DNA from: Manihot esculenta
Taxonomy: Eukaryota > Streptophyta > Magnoliopsida > Malpighiales > Euphorbiaceae
Length of the DNA stretch: 64,000 bases
Assembly: GCF_001659605.2 (NCBI RefSeq)
Contig: NC_035172.2
Span: forward strand, 34,771,342-34,835,341
Direction of reading: 5' to 3'
Of this stretch, positions 1-12,200 are shown piece by piece. The stretch's first letter is position 1. The number at the start of each line of letters is the position of its first letter. Below the pieces are notes generated by a model. The model had not been told where the DNA came from, did no database searches, and saw only the letters and a list, made by a program, of their open reading frames with translations. The translations under genes were made by a program, and so were the position numbers.

Positions 1-205
1 CGAAGAAGACCAAGCTGACGTCCTTCTGAGGGTCGACCAGACCAGAGGGAGGAGGATCGGGAAGAACGATTCTCTCATTTCGGTAAGGGGCCCAGATGTG
101 AAAAAGGGGGGTATCCAGATACTCCCTGTAAATGAAGTTTCTGATGTTGGACGAGGTGATGCTAGACTCTAGGTGGACGACATCGGGAAGACTAGAGCTA
201 TCCAT
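1..205 (-). CDS. Truncated accessory ORF of a gypsy-like retroelement
   Basis: An open frame on the minus strand starts at an ATG at 203-205 and runs off the left edge without a stop. It begins MDSSSLPDVVHLESS and continues to a segment reading DPQKDVSLVFF. The acidic, serine-rich start followed by a short hydrophobic run resembles the N-termini of plant proteins annotated as 'putative gypsy-type transposon domain' or of plant mobile-domain ORFs. That likeness is from memory only. The ORF points away from the LTR-like sequence to its right, as antisense accessory ORFs do in Grande/Retand-type gypsy elements. It could instead be a fragment of a host gene, since too little is present to decide. 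Confidence 0.4.
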   Translation of the reverse strand, partial: MDSSSLPDVVHLESSITSSNIRNFIYREYLDTPLFHIWAPYRNERIVLPDPPPSGLVDPQKDVSLVFF

Positions 206-481
206 GGTGGGAGAAGAGACGTACCTGAAAAGCGGTTAGAGCAAATGAGCAGAGGAAAGTGAAGAGAGCAGAGGGACAGAACAAGCAAATCGCACAGAGA
301 ACAAAGGAGAATAAGAATTTCGAGAAGACAGAGGAAATTCGAAATTTGAAACGGTAATAAGGTGAAGAAGGTGAAGAGATATTTTGAGGCAGACTGTACT
401 TAGACTGCGCGGTCATAATGATTCTCGGTATTTACCCCCTCATCAGTCGGGCAATAACTGATGAGAAGGTAAAGGGGCAAT

Positions 482-985
482 TGATAACCGCTGGATTTCT
501 CTATCCCGGTCTGGGGTCAGGCCCATGACGACAGCCCATTACTTGGAGGCCCTTAAGTCTTCCGCATGAATCAAGTCCAGCCCGCTCAGCCTTAGGACCA
601 AACTCCACCTAGATTTCTCAGTTAGGCCAGCCCGGCCTTTTCGGCCCAATGTCCAGATCTCCTCTGGGCTCAGCCTTAATCTCATCTTCCAGCCCGATCC
701 AGAAGGAGAAAGGTGGCCAGCCCCTTCGTCAGGTGGGTCCATCCGCAGACATGCCAGAGGAGAATTAAATGGCCGTTACTCATAGAGCAGAGACCTGATA
801 CTCTCGTACGTCCGTATCAGTAGGGCAGAGACAGGTGGCCAAATGGCGAAAAATTGGTTATACGTCACTAGCAGACAAAAGAAACGGATAAAAAGGGGAG
901 AAACACTCTCCTCTCGAAAAAGTTTTTTCTAAGTTCACAGAACCCTTGTAAAACCCTATTTTCTGGATCTCAGATCATCAGATAT
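482..985 (+). mobile_element. LTR-like end of a Ty3/gypsy-type retrotransposon
   Basis: This block is richer in GC than its surroundings. A purine run (gagaaggtaaaggggcaa) just before 482 could be the polypurine tract, and the block then opens with TGATAACC. Near 890 a TATA-like ggataaaaagg is followed by a CT-rich stretch and then gaacccttgtaaaaccctat, the usual look of the U3-R-U5 junction of a plant gypsy LTR. The right end near 980 is approximate and I could not find a target-site duplication because the left partner lies outside the window. It may be the 3' LTR of a complete element or a solo LTR. Confidence 0.45.
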
Positions 986-1330
986 ATTCAAAAAAATAAA
1001 AAAGCAGAGGAATATAAACTTCTCCTTTCTGCAATCCAACAACAGTCATCTTAAATACAAAAAACAAGTAACATGAACCCCAACGTAGAGGGCAAATTTT
1101 CATTGTTCATCATACAAATTTTTGCTATTGAAATATGAAGAAGATTGTTAATACTAAGAAAGAGCATAGGACAACACCTATTAGGTACACTGATATACAA
1201 AAATTGTAATTTACGTTCCAACAGAAACTACAATTGGCTTTAGTTGAGAACTTAGTGATATCCAAAGATGAAAAAGAGCTTTTTCTTTTCTTTTCTTTTT
1301 TTGACTTTCATATCTAATAAAGAGGTAGCA
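986..1330. other. Spacer and SERK 3' UTR
   Basis: This AT-rich stretch lies between the LTR-like block and the stop codon of the SERK gene. Its right part is probably the SERK 3' untranslated region. I see no other gene in it. Confidence 0.4.
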
Positions 1331-4300
1331 TCATCTTGGACCGGATAATTCTACAGCATGCAGGTTCTCGGTGGAGTCAAGGATCCATTCAGAGCTCCGG
1401 GATGGGGCTAAATCGATCTGTTGGCGGACCATTTCTACCTTTTGCCACTCCTCCCATTTTTCTACAAGTCCATCACCTTCAAGCATTCTCACAACCTCCG
1501 ACATCTTAGGCCGCTCCATGGGAGAGCTTTGGGTGCATAGCAATGCTACTTGTATTAGCTGCTCTACCTCAGTGTCAACATAATTTTTCTGCAAGTCTGG
1601 ATCAACCAGCATTTCCAACTTCTTCTCTTTTAGAAGGGCTTTCACCTGCAAAAATTGCAGAATAGTTAATAACATGGAAATCTCTGAGGCACTACTAAAT
1701 GAGAGTGGCATAGCCAATAACTAAAGTTCTGCTCCTTGCCAGCCAAATAGCATAGGCTACAGTGCTACTACAGGCCAGAATCACAGGGATATAAAAAAAA
1801 ATAAAAAAACAAAAACAAGAAACACAGTTACACAACGCAAGTGGAGTCATGCATTTAGGTTTTCCTTTAGACCTCACTGAAAGTTACAATTCCTGGTCAG
1901 ATCTAAACTCAAAAGGATATTGGCCAAGTTAAAGCACATAAAGAAGCAAAATAGAGCTTAAAGTCAAAAGAAAAAACAACAAATCATGTATTATTGACAT
2001 GATCATTTTTCAATATTTAAATTTTATTTAGGAAAAATCATAGAAGTTGGTAAAACTGCAGCTGCAACAACGAGTCAGTGTTTGGCTGAAGCAAGAGAAG
2101 TAAATAGAAACCATAGAGAAAGAGGAAAGATCACTGTTTATAACTGACCAAAGCCATCATAAATCCATTTGTGTACAGAATCTATGAATTAACCGAGAAT
2201 ATTATCATTGTCTAAAATGGAACCCTCAAATGATACTTTAGATTAAAAAAATAAATTAAAGAACTTCACTAGTTTAATGTAGTAAAAAGCATCAAAGAAA
2301 TAACATATAGGAAGGTGATCACTGCATTACCCAATCAAGCAGCATCACGTCATCATCATTTGCAAGCCTTGCAAGATCAAAAGCTCTCTGCCCTGTGATC
2401 AGCTCTAAAAGCATGATCCCATAACCAAAAACATCTGTCTTCTCTGATGACTTTCCTGTAGAGAGATACTCTGGAGCAATATGCCCAATGGTCCCACGTA
2501 CAGCAGTTGTAACATGGGTATCTTTGTAGTCCATTAGTTTAGCTAATCCAAAATCACCAACAACAGCCTCAAACTCCTCATCCAACAATATATTTGCAGC
2601 TTTTACATCACGATGAATAATCTTTGGATCACAATGATCATGTAAATAAGAAAGGCCCCTTGCAGACCCCAACGCAATTCTTTTCCTTGTTGGCCAATCA
2701 AGAGGAGCTTCTGATGGCGGGCGTTCTATATGAATGAACAAAAAAGATCATACATCCTCCAGTTTCAGAGAGCAAAGAAATATTTTTTTTACAAGATCCC
2801 CATCCCAGATTAACATAACTGAATTAATGAAATATAGGTTAAAACCAGCAAAAACTGCAAGTAATATCTTAGCTCAATCTTAATATAAAAGTCATGTAAA
2901 AAGGTGAATTACCGCTGTTGCACAAGGCTTAAAGGGTAATGTTTATTATAATATATTTTACTATTAAAAATGCAAATGTGCATGAAGCTTTCACAACAAA
3001 TACTCCCCGGAAATCCATTTTGAAACCAGGATTTCAATAACAGCCATAATGTGTTAGTATTTTTTTATCTGCCATTGTGTTAGAAGGCGTTTTTAGAAAG
3101 AGATTCAGCACCGCAGCTGCAATTTAAAACCTTTTCTGAAACACAAAGCATCAATTTTGACAAAAAGATATTGTTATTGGCCAAATTCGCAAATTTGTGT
3201 TTTTATTTATATTCTTTACACTTTTGGATAAAGTATTTGTTTGGGCAAAGATAAGTACACCCCCAGCCCCTGGGGCCAAAAAAAAATGTTCTCTCCAACA
3301 TGAGTGGATTTCTTATTTTGAAAAATAAAATAAATAAATAACCAGTTTATGAGATCGCAAGTCAAGCTAAAAGCAATGGAAAAGCAAGCAATACCTCTTA
3401 GACATGATGCAACACTGCCATTGGCCATGTATGGGTAAACAAGCAGCCGTTCAGTAGGAGTCATGCAAAAACCTCGCAATCGAAGGAGATTCCGATGCAC
3501 AGCCATGCTGATCATTTCCACTTCTGTTTGAAACTGCAATTCCCCACCTGGAGTCCGCTCCTCTTTAAGTCTTTTTACAGCCACCAAAGTGCCATCAGCC
3601 AAGCGCCCCTTGTACACCTTACCAAATCCACCCCTGCCCAGAATGTTCTTGTTGCTAAAACTATCAGTTGCTACTTGCAGTTCTCGCAAAGAAAACCTTT
3701 TAAGCTGTCCCAAGTGAACATCAGGATCCTCCTCACCTGAAATGAGAGTAACAAGTTAACAGCACATTATAGCTTAAAAAATCTGAGCTAATCAGTTTAT
3801 GGATTCAAAATACCAACCAGGTACATCAAAGAAAATCTCTGGTAGCTTCCTTCGTTTCCAATATGCAAACCAAATAGCAGGAGCAGCAAACAACAAAGCA
3901 GCACCAACAGCCACTCCCCCAGCAATTGCTCCAGTGGGGCTACTTTCTCCTGAAATGATAATATAATTGAGTCCTCTCATGCATATCTGCTGTAACAGAA
4001 CTCATCCTATCATTTAATTTTTCAACAAACATCAAAGCAAAACCACTACTTTAAGAGGAAATTACATTTACCACTCTTGCAACTAATTTTACTAGGAAAA
4101 TTAAATTGAACTTCATTACGTAATATTAACTCTCTTTTTTTTTCTTTTGGGGAGGGCGGCATTTTGTTGTCTGGTTACTGCTATTAGTAGAAAATAGGAC
4201 AAGGTTTTTTAACTAGGTTTTTTTCCTTTAAATTTATTGGTATTAGCGACTACCAGGATAAGGAGCTGTAGAAGTTGGAACAAATGGAGGTGGCGGAGAA

Positions 4301-7300
4301 AATGGCGGAGATCCAGGGCAAGGCTTTCCAGTAACTGGCCCACATAGATCCAAGTTATTTGCAAAGCTGTAAAAGGTTAATCAACAAAAAACTAATTGGT
4401 CCAAGCTAGTCAAATAAGATAAATATAGTTAAACTGTAAGCAAGAAAACCTGATGGGTGTAAAAAGTGAAAAGGACCCATTGTCTGGTACAGGTCCTGAC
4501 AGACGATTGTTTGACAAGTCCCTGACAACAAAATTATAAAAAATGAAGATCACATCAATATTACTAAGATAAAATTGATTGCTCAAGAGAATGAAGAAGA
4601 AAGTTGCATTTACTAGGCACTTACAAGACTTGAAGGGCAGTAATATTAATCAAGGACAAAGGTATTGAACCTGACAGGCTATTGTTGTTGAGTCGACTAT
4701 CCTTACATACACATACAAAGAAAGCAATGTTAAGTTTCAATCGTCGTTTTTATATATAATTGTAGAACCTGCTAGAATTAGAAGACATAATACAGACACA
4801 TACATACAGATAATAAACTAAGATATATGCAATCAAGATTAAGAAAGCAGATGGCTGAATGTGAGATTGGTAGCAACTACTAAAAGAATCTCCATTATCT
4901 AGATAATAATACAACTCAAATCATCTGGAAGACAATTCAGAAAGTATACTGGTCAGGTTCAAAGACATTACACAACTATATATGTGCTACCTTGCTTAGA
5001 ACTTGCAAGCAAATGAAGCCTGCAATAAATTCCCATTGAACTTTGATAACAGAATACTTTACTGCCTTAAACATTATCAAGCTCAAACTGACATTTATTT
5101 TTATAATGCTGGGCAAATAAAGAAATCTAATGCAGATGCAACACATGAATCGCAACCTTACTGGATGAGCTAGCCTAGCATGTGGATATTCCAAATCAAC
5201 TAGCAACTAGTCTTATTAACAAGACATTATTCAGCTTTACTATTCTCAAAGTTATTTGAAACTGCAACTAGTGAATCCCTAGCTGCTTGATGTTCATTCT
5301 TAGAAGTACCATATGGAAAGAATATCACCATCTATGCAGAGAAAGGATAGCACTTGAACTTTAACACCAACCCCCCACCTTCAATGTCTATCAAGTTTGG
5401 GGTTTGCTTCAAAATGTTGTTTATGGGTAAAGTCCTACATAATTATGGTGCTACTGCTAGGCATTCATAAACAAAATTAAACCTTGTGGTTAGTTGCTTC
5501 TATTGAAAAATGAAGTTTCTGCATATAAATAAATATAAAAAAGTTCCAAAAGAAAATAATTGCACTGCATAAGATAAACTGATAAGGATGTATATTCATA
5601 CAGGAAACGCAGTTTCGTCAGTTTGCCCAACGTGTCTGGAATAGGACCGGTGAAACTATTCATGTAAAGGTCCAAGCTCACCAAGTTTGTTAGATTCCCA
5701 AGATCACTAGGAATTGGTCCACTTATGTTGTTGCCATAAAGTTCCCTGCCATAACACAATGATTAATTTTACCCTTTTTTAACACAATGATTAGTTTCTT
5801 TGAAAGCATAGCATACTTTAATAGTTAAAATTCATAGTGAACTTACCACTAATCAGCAATAGATTTGTTATTAATTGAAATTAGGTTGAAAAGACTGCAA
5901 GATCCTCCATTTAGCAACTTTACATCAGATATAACTAAGATAATAAATTTGGCTGACACTACAATTCCCTTGAATGAAAACCTCGAGCTATTCTTAGCTG
6001 TCTATCATTTTCTTTTTTCGCTTTTCTCCCCTTCTATAGGGAAACAGAAGGCATTCTTCATTAACAGGAATAAAACTAGTCTACTACTGCCATACAGTGC
6101 CAACTCACAATTTCAAAAAGTTTCATCGATAGTTATCATTCACATGATTCACAAAATAATACAATTCAGAAATCAGATAATCACAAAACTAGAAATCAGA
6201 TAATCAAAGAATACACAGAATGCTACTGAGTGATGCAAAAAGAATATAGAAAGAGGAGACTGGCAACATTAACAGACGAAATATTCAACATGAACAGGTA
6301 ATAGACAGTGTTAAAGATGACTAACAAGTACTGCAAATTCTTAAGCTGGCCAAGTTGTGGGACCAATTGGCCAGATAGTGCTGCATTTCCAAGGTCACTG
6401 CACGATATAATAAAGAAAAAATACTTCAATATATTTCATGAAGCATTTTAAACCTTGCAAAACAATATCTGAACAAATTTTTTAATAAACTAAGTTGCTT
6501 ACACTCTAATAACGCTGTTTTCATAGTTACATGTAACATGAAACCATGTACAGGGATTAACAAGGGTAGGATCCCAGCTCTGCAGGACATTATTAGGATC
6601 TTCTAAGTTTGTCCGGAGGCTATGCAAAGCATCACCTGCTTTCAGACAAATGGAAACGTGTAGATGAATAACAAAAAGGGATAAAGTTACAAAGTGCAGA
6701 TTAGCTGCAGGAATAAAATAAAAGCTGTAACTTTAATTCAGAAAATTGCAACAAAGAAAAAGTTTCAAACCTTTCTGATAATGATGCTCAAGTCAGATAA
6801 TTCCTTAAGACTACATCAGTTTTATGGAGCAATAAGCTCTGTAGAAAAACTTTCATCCAACTTTACTTTTGAAGGATTAATGAACTGTAGTTTTACAGTT
6901 ATTTTCATTCTCCAGACTAAAAAAACAATGCCAGAGATGGTTATGCCCCAAAGAAAATACACAGATGTTTCTTTAAACAGAATCAGGTCCTGGAAAAATG
7001 ACCAAATGATGAAAACAAATCATTTGCCCAATCCTAATACAGTCTAATCTCACTTGAATATCCAATTTCAAGTAAAACAAATAGCTCACTGCAATAAAAC
7101 TCTCAACATATGAGGGTGAAATACAAGAGAAAGTAGAACATCTCAAATCAAAATTCTTAACTATGGCAATGCATAATTGCAGCACCAGAACCATGCAGAG
7201 AAAATAAGTTACCATCTTTCCAGAACATTTCATAGTAAGCATTTACCCTTGAGAATACCTTCTCTGAGGATGTTAAAAGAATTCATTTTAACCAAAGTAA

Positions 7301-7782
7301 TGAACATTGACTCTTTTACATCGCTGGAAAATGACAGTCCTATCAATAACAAATTAAAATATCAATTCGTTAAACTAATCTAATCATGTATACCAGTCAT
7401 TATCACATATAAATATATATATAGATACAGATTCCTCAATTGCACATCACGACAACAAATTGCTACAAAATTTTCACGACTAGTCTAATTCAGCTCATAA
7501 AATACAGGCTAATATAACATTGCAGTGAACCACAGCCATTACATCAAGCATAACCATATATATCAGTCAACATCACAGAGATTAAAAACTAATTTGAATG
7601 ATTCCAAGCACTTCAACCCAATCAAATGACAAAAATTTCGAAGACAAAAGAAAAACCCAGAAATTACTACATAAAATAAGAAGAAACCAGTAAGAACCTT
7701 CCATATTTGCAGAGATCCTTGAAAAGGGAGGCACCACCAGGATCATCCACACCAGAACCCAAAAGCCAGTATTTGTGTCCAT
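1331..7782 (-). CDS. SERK1: Somatic embryogenesis receptor-like kinase (SERK1/2 type), LRR-II receptor kinase
   Basis: Eleven exons, all with GT-AG introns: 7698-7782, 6503-6635, 6326-6397, 5602-5745, 4625-4696, 4450-4521, 4254-4366, 3818-3949, 3395-3736, 2331-2725 and 1331-1645. They join in frame to 624 aa, the usual SERK length. In order: signal peptide (1-25), leucine-zipper-like N-cap, five LRRs encoded by 72- or 144-nt exons (about 73-193), the SERK-specific Ser-Pro-Pro segment (about 206-230), one transmembrane helix (about 233-256) and a kinase with [11 protein letters not shown] (308-318), Lys329, HRD Asp428 and DFG 446-448. The C-terminus [12 protein letters not shown] and the LCGPVT segment place it with SERK1/2 rather than BAK1. 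SERKs sit in the plasma membrane as co-receptors in brassinosteroid, development and immune signalling. The start is the ATG at 7780-7782, directly before the signal peptide. It is divergent from CPR5. SERK1 versus SERK2 cannot be settled here. Confidence 0.95.
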
Positions 7783-9283
7783 CAATCTTGACAAATCTAT
7801 CACCCATACAAATCCACATCACCAAAAACAGCCCAAGCTTGGTAACTCATTTAAGCTACACTAGTAAAAGCCATAATTAACAGAAGGGGAAAAAAATCAA
7901 ATGGGTGGTTTCACTTTCAAAATGAAAAAGCTGGTCTAATCCTATAATGTCAAAAAAAGTGAAAGCGGATAAGATTATAAGAAGAGAACGATAGAGGGAG
8001 AGAGAAGAATCTTGAAAATCCTCGCAAAATGCCTAACTTTTGTGTACTTTTTTTTTTTTTTTTTCCTTTGAAAATGGACTTGGGGATTGATTATAGCTTG
8101 TGTGCTTTGGCTTTGCTTTTGGATTTGGGTTTTTAGCTTTAGCCTTTAGCTTTATTGCGAGTTGCGAGTGATGAGAGAAGCTGGCTGGCGTGCAGTGGTG
8201 CAGTGAGAGAGAGTTGTGCAGCCCTGGGCCCCAGTCAAAGCACGCAAACGTTTTGAACTCTTAACAGTGGAGTAGAGCTTGGAGAGTTACTATACAATAA
8301 AGAAATGAGTCTATGTTAATAGTTTTTTTTTTAAAAAAAAATAGAGATATTTATTATTAAATTAAATTTATAAAATTTTTTAAATTTATTTAAATATATT
8401 TATCATTAAATTAATACGGTAAGTGTTATGCAAATAATGTATATAAAAAAATTTTTAAGTTTATAAAATATGTAAAAAGTATATATATAAATATAAATGT
8501 GTCTGAAAATTTTTTTTTAATTTTTACATAATTAATATGAAAATAGTAATTTTTTATTTTGAAATTTATCATTACATGTATCGATTTTTCCAATTTTATA
8601 TGTATGAGAGCTTTCATGTGGACCCCAGAGGTGCCAGCTTGGATACGGGTCAAACAATTTTCAGCTTCTGGTTAGTCGTTAGTCCAACCACGCATGATTG
8701 TCTACAGTTCCAAATCATCACTCATCAGCCACCAGCCGGGTCGATATCAAATTAGGCTCCCTCCTTTTATAACACGGATCTCATCCGGGCCGGGCCAATT
8801 ATTACCCAACCCAATTTCTTGCTATGGGCTTCCATTCTATGTAAATTTGGGCTCATGTGTAGCTGTTAAAGTCGCGAGTTGACTCGTATTCTTACGAGTT
8901 AAAATCACTAAAACGAGTGAATATTTAAAATTGGAATTAAGTAAAATTTTTTTAAAAAAATCACAATTTTAAATAGAAAATTGAATTAAAAAATAATACA
9001 TAATTTTACTATTAGATTTACCAGTGTATATAAATTGTAAAATCTTACAATTTTATTTATTAATTTTTATAATTTTATTCAAATATTTTATTTTTAACAA
9101 TTTCAAATTTTCACATACCCTAACTTGATTTAATAGCTTCAAAATATATCAATCATCAAAATAAATGTCAAACTTAGTAAGTTTAATAATTTAAAAAAAT
9201 TTGGTGGATTGATTATTTTATCTTGTCAAAACTAACGAAAAAGTATAACATCAACTTCTTCGGAAAAAAATATTTACAAAATT
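7783..9283. promoter_or_regulatory. Divergent spacer between SERK and CPR5
   Basis: The part next to SERK is CT-rich when read on the minus strand (about 7985-8010), followed by a T-run at 8049-8064; this is likely SERK leader and promoter. The middle (8300-8560) is very AT-rich. An imperfect palindrome, cgagttgactcg at 8874-8885, contains a W-box core TTGAC about 400 bases before the CPR5 start. There is no convincing coding sequence; the short frames here have no codon structure I would trust. Confidence 0.4.
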
Positions 9284-12200
9284 ATGCCTCCCGGTCTCCT
9301 CTCTCCTGTGGAGAGCCTTTCTTCTTCTTCTCCCCCTGCGCAAGAATCCAGCGCCACCGCGGATTCATATCGGATGATGGAAGGCCCTCCGTTCCAAAAA
9401 CCGATTGACAATGGAAAGCTAATTATGGCCCATTACAACGAGAAGGAGAGGAAAAAGAAGAAGAAGAAGAAGAAGAAGAAGAAAGCCTATGATGACGTTG
9501 TTATGACGCCCTCATCTTCTTCTTCGGCGGCTCTTCCTTCTATGCAGCGAAGAACGCGTATCACTTATAAACGCAGGAAGCCTAAGGTGGTGATCGGTCC
9601 AGTTCGGCATGGTGACCGCTTTTGGGATGGCGATTTGGAGGCCGTTTCTCTCCCTCTTGGAATGTCATTTGCTGCTGTTGTTGCCCTGGTCGGTTGAAAC
9701 TTCCATTCTTGATATAATATACTCAGGTTATGTTATGCTTTATAAGTGTTTATTTTGGTAAATTTCGTATCTTGATGTTTGCTGTAGCTAGCTTTTCGGA
9801 GCCTTGCTCTGGATTTTTGTGGTCGTTTCAGTTCTTGCTTGAGGCTTAACAGTCTGGGCCTTTTTTTAATTGATCTATAATATGAAATTAATTATTTGCA
9901 ATGATTCTCTATTTGGTATTCGTTAAAAAATTTGATCTTTTCTCACGACGGTCTTTGTTGGGGATGAAAGTTTTGGTTTTTGATGAAAGGTCGTTGATGG
10001 TTCTTCCTTTGTTGTGCTAAATTCCTATCTTAAGTGATTTGTTGAAATTGGTATTGGTTTGGGTATTTGCAGTGAAATATTTCATAATGATTGCTTGTTC
10101 ATTTTATTTTCCTCAAGTTTACTTGGTAACTGAAATGGAGTAGCAAAACTGCAAACTTGGTGATAACTTCATATCTGTTATGCAATGAATTTGGTGATCA
10201 ACTGCTGCTTTCTGAAATTGGGATTGCGCCAGGACTAATAAATAGTTAGTAAATGGTCCTGAAGCTTTTGGAAGTGAAACGAGTTGGGTACGAACCTAGT
10301 TCTTGAAAAATATACGCAGTCTTGTGAAAGGTGTAGATATCTTATAATTGACTGAAATATTGGTTAGGACAGATGCTCTGGCTGTCCTTTTTACATTTAG
10401 TGAAACTGTGTCCACCAGAGACTAGCCAATGAATTTTTTTTTCTTTAATCTTTCTAGATACAATATAAATGTTTCATGCTTTACTTGGATTCTGTTTAGC
10501 ATTCAATAGCTGAATATTGTGCATGGTTGCTTCATTTTCAGGTTCTTGAGAGGAAAGATGTGGAAGGTGAACAGATGTCTGTTGATCATCTTTCAAAGGT
10601 ACATCCTTTTTGTCCCTTTACAAGAGATATGATGCTTTGTGAAATGTACCTATGAAGTTATGGCCGTGGTTTCTTATCGATTCACATTTCTTTATTTGGA
10701 ATGTCGGGAAAAAAATCACTGCTAAAAACTCTGTTGGGTTTTTTCTCATTTAGCTCTTATTTAAAGGACGTTGATATGAGAAAAATGAAATCCTTTGTAT
10801 TGCAAAATTTTTATAGCAAAGCATTTAAGTCTGACAAAAAGAGAAGCAAAGCCCCCAGAAGGGCCATAGCTTCGTGCTTTGTCTGGGAAATTTTGTGGAT
10901 TGGGTTTCATTTGAATGAATCTTGAAATATTGGGCATTAAAAATTTTTTATTTGTCTGTTCATCTGCAGATTTGTGCTTCAGCTGTCAGAGAATCTTTAG
11001 TCAATGTAAGCCATACTTTAACCACCGACTCATCCATGAACTGACTGGTTTTTCAAGTTAAGTTCCATCATTTGTTCTATCAGCATCAGACAAACCCAAA
11101 ATGCTAATATGATGTTTATGGCCTTTTTTATTCCTTACGTCACTACAGGTCTTTGGTGATAAATTTGATTTTTTTGCAAGGAACTTTGAGAAATCATTTG
11201 GGAGTACATTAAGAACCCTTAGATTGATTAATGAGGCATCCATCAATAAGGAAGCGTATCACTTAAGCCCTCTGAATGTAGAAAGCTTGGCTTCACACTC
11301 GACTCTTAAAAATGGGGTTGATTGTATTAGTTGCTCTGGCATCAAGGATTCTCTCTCAGAAACTTCAGAAACTGATTTGCGATCTTTCTCAGCACAGAAT
11401 AAAATGCATGTGGCTGCAGATGTAGAAGATATTATTCCTTGCTCGAACCAGGAACTTGCCTTGAATGGGCAATTAAACCAACAGATTTGTGCTGCAGATG
11501 TAGAAGAGATTATTCCTTGCTCGAACCAGGAACTTGCCTTGAATGGGCTATTAAACCGACAGATTTGTGTTCGAAGCTCATTAGATTCTGTAATCAACCA
11601 GAGCAGCACTATTGAGAAATACATCATGGAGGAAGCACGTTCTAATGACCTGAAGACATTGGAGATTGGTCTTACAATGAAAAAATTAAAATTAAAAGAG
11701 GCACAGCTGGCTCTTAGCTTTGATTCGAATCATCTTGAAAGATCAAAAATAGCAATGGGTATGTCAAAGGCATCCTTTAAAGCCGAAAAATTCAAGAGCC
11801 AAGTAGAAGAGACAAAGTATGCTGAACTGCTTAAGAACTGCATAGACTGCCTTGTTGCTGGGTTGTTCATCATGTCTGCCTGCCTTTTATATGGTGCATA
11901 TATTTTTTCATACCAAAGGATCACTGATGCTACTGCATCCTGTAATCCTTCAGTTCAGGTAAGGGTCATATCGTCTTGGTAGCTTCAGTTGGTTGTTTTT
12001 TAATTTGTGTGATCAATAGTATTTTTGGTCTAGTTATGTGAGTTTATTGATTTCTAATGAGACTATTTTCTCTGGAACTTTAGAGATTCTACGCAGAAAC
12101 TGTCGAGAGGACAGTATATTGGCCTTTGGGGTAAAAGATAACAAATCTTACTTTAAATGTTCGATAAATCAATTAGATATGTAGGGTAAATCCCCACCTT

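Noticed and set aside
9223..9408. Frame overlapping the start of CPR5 exon 1
   Set aside because: It ends within exon 1 in a different phase from the conserved LPLGMSFAA segment.
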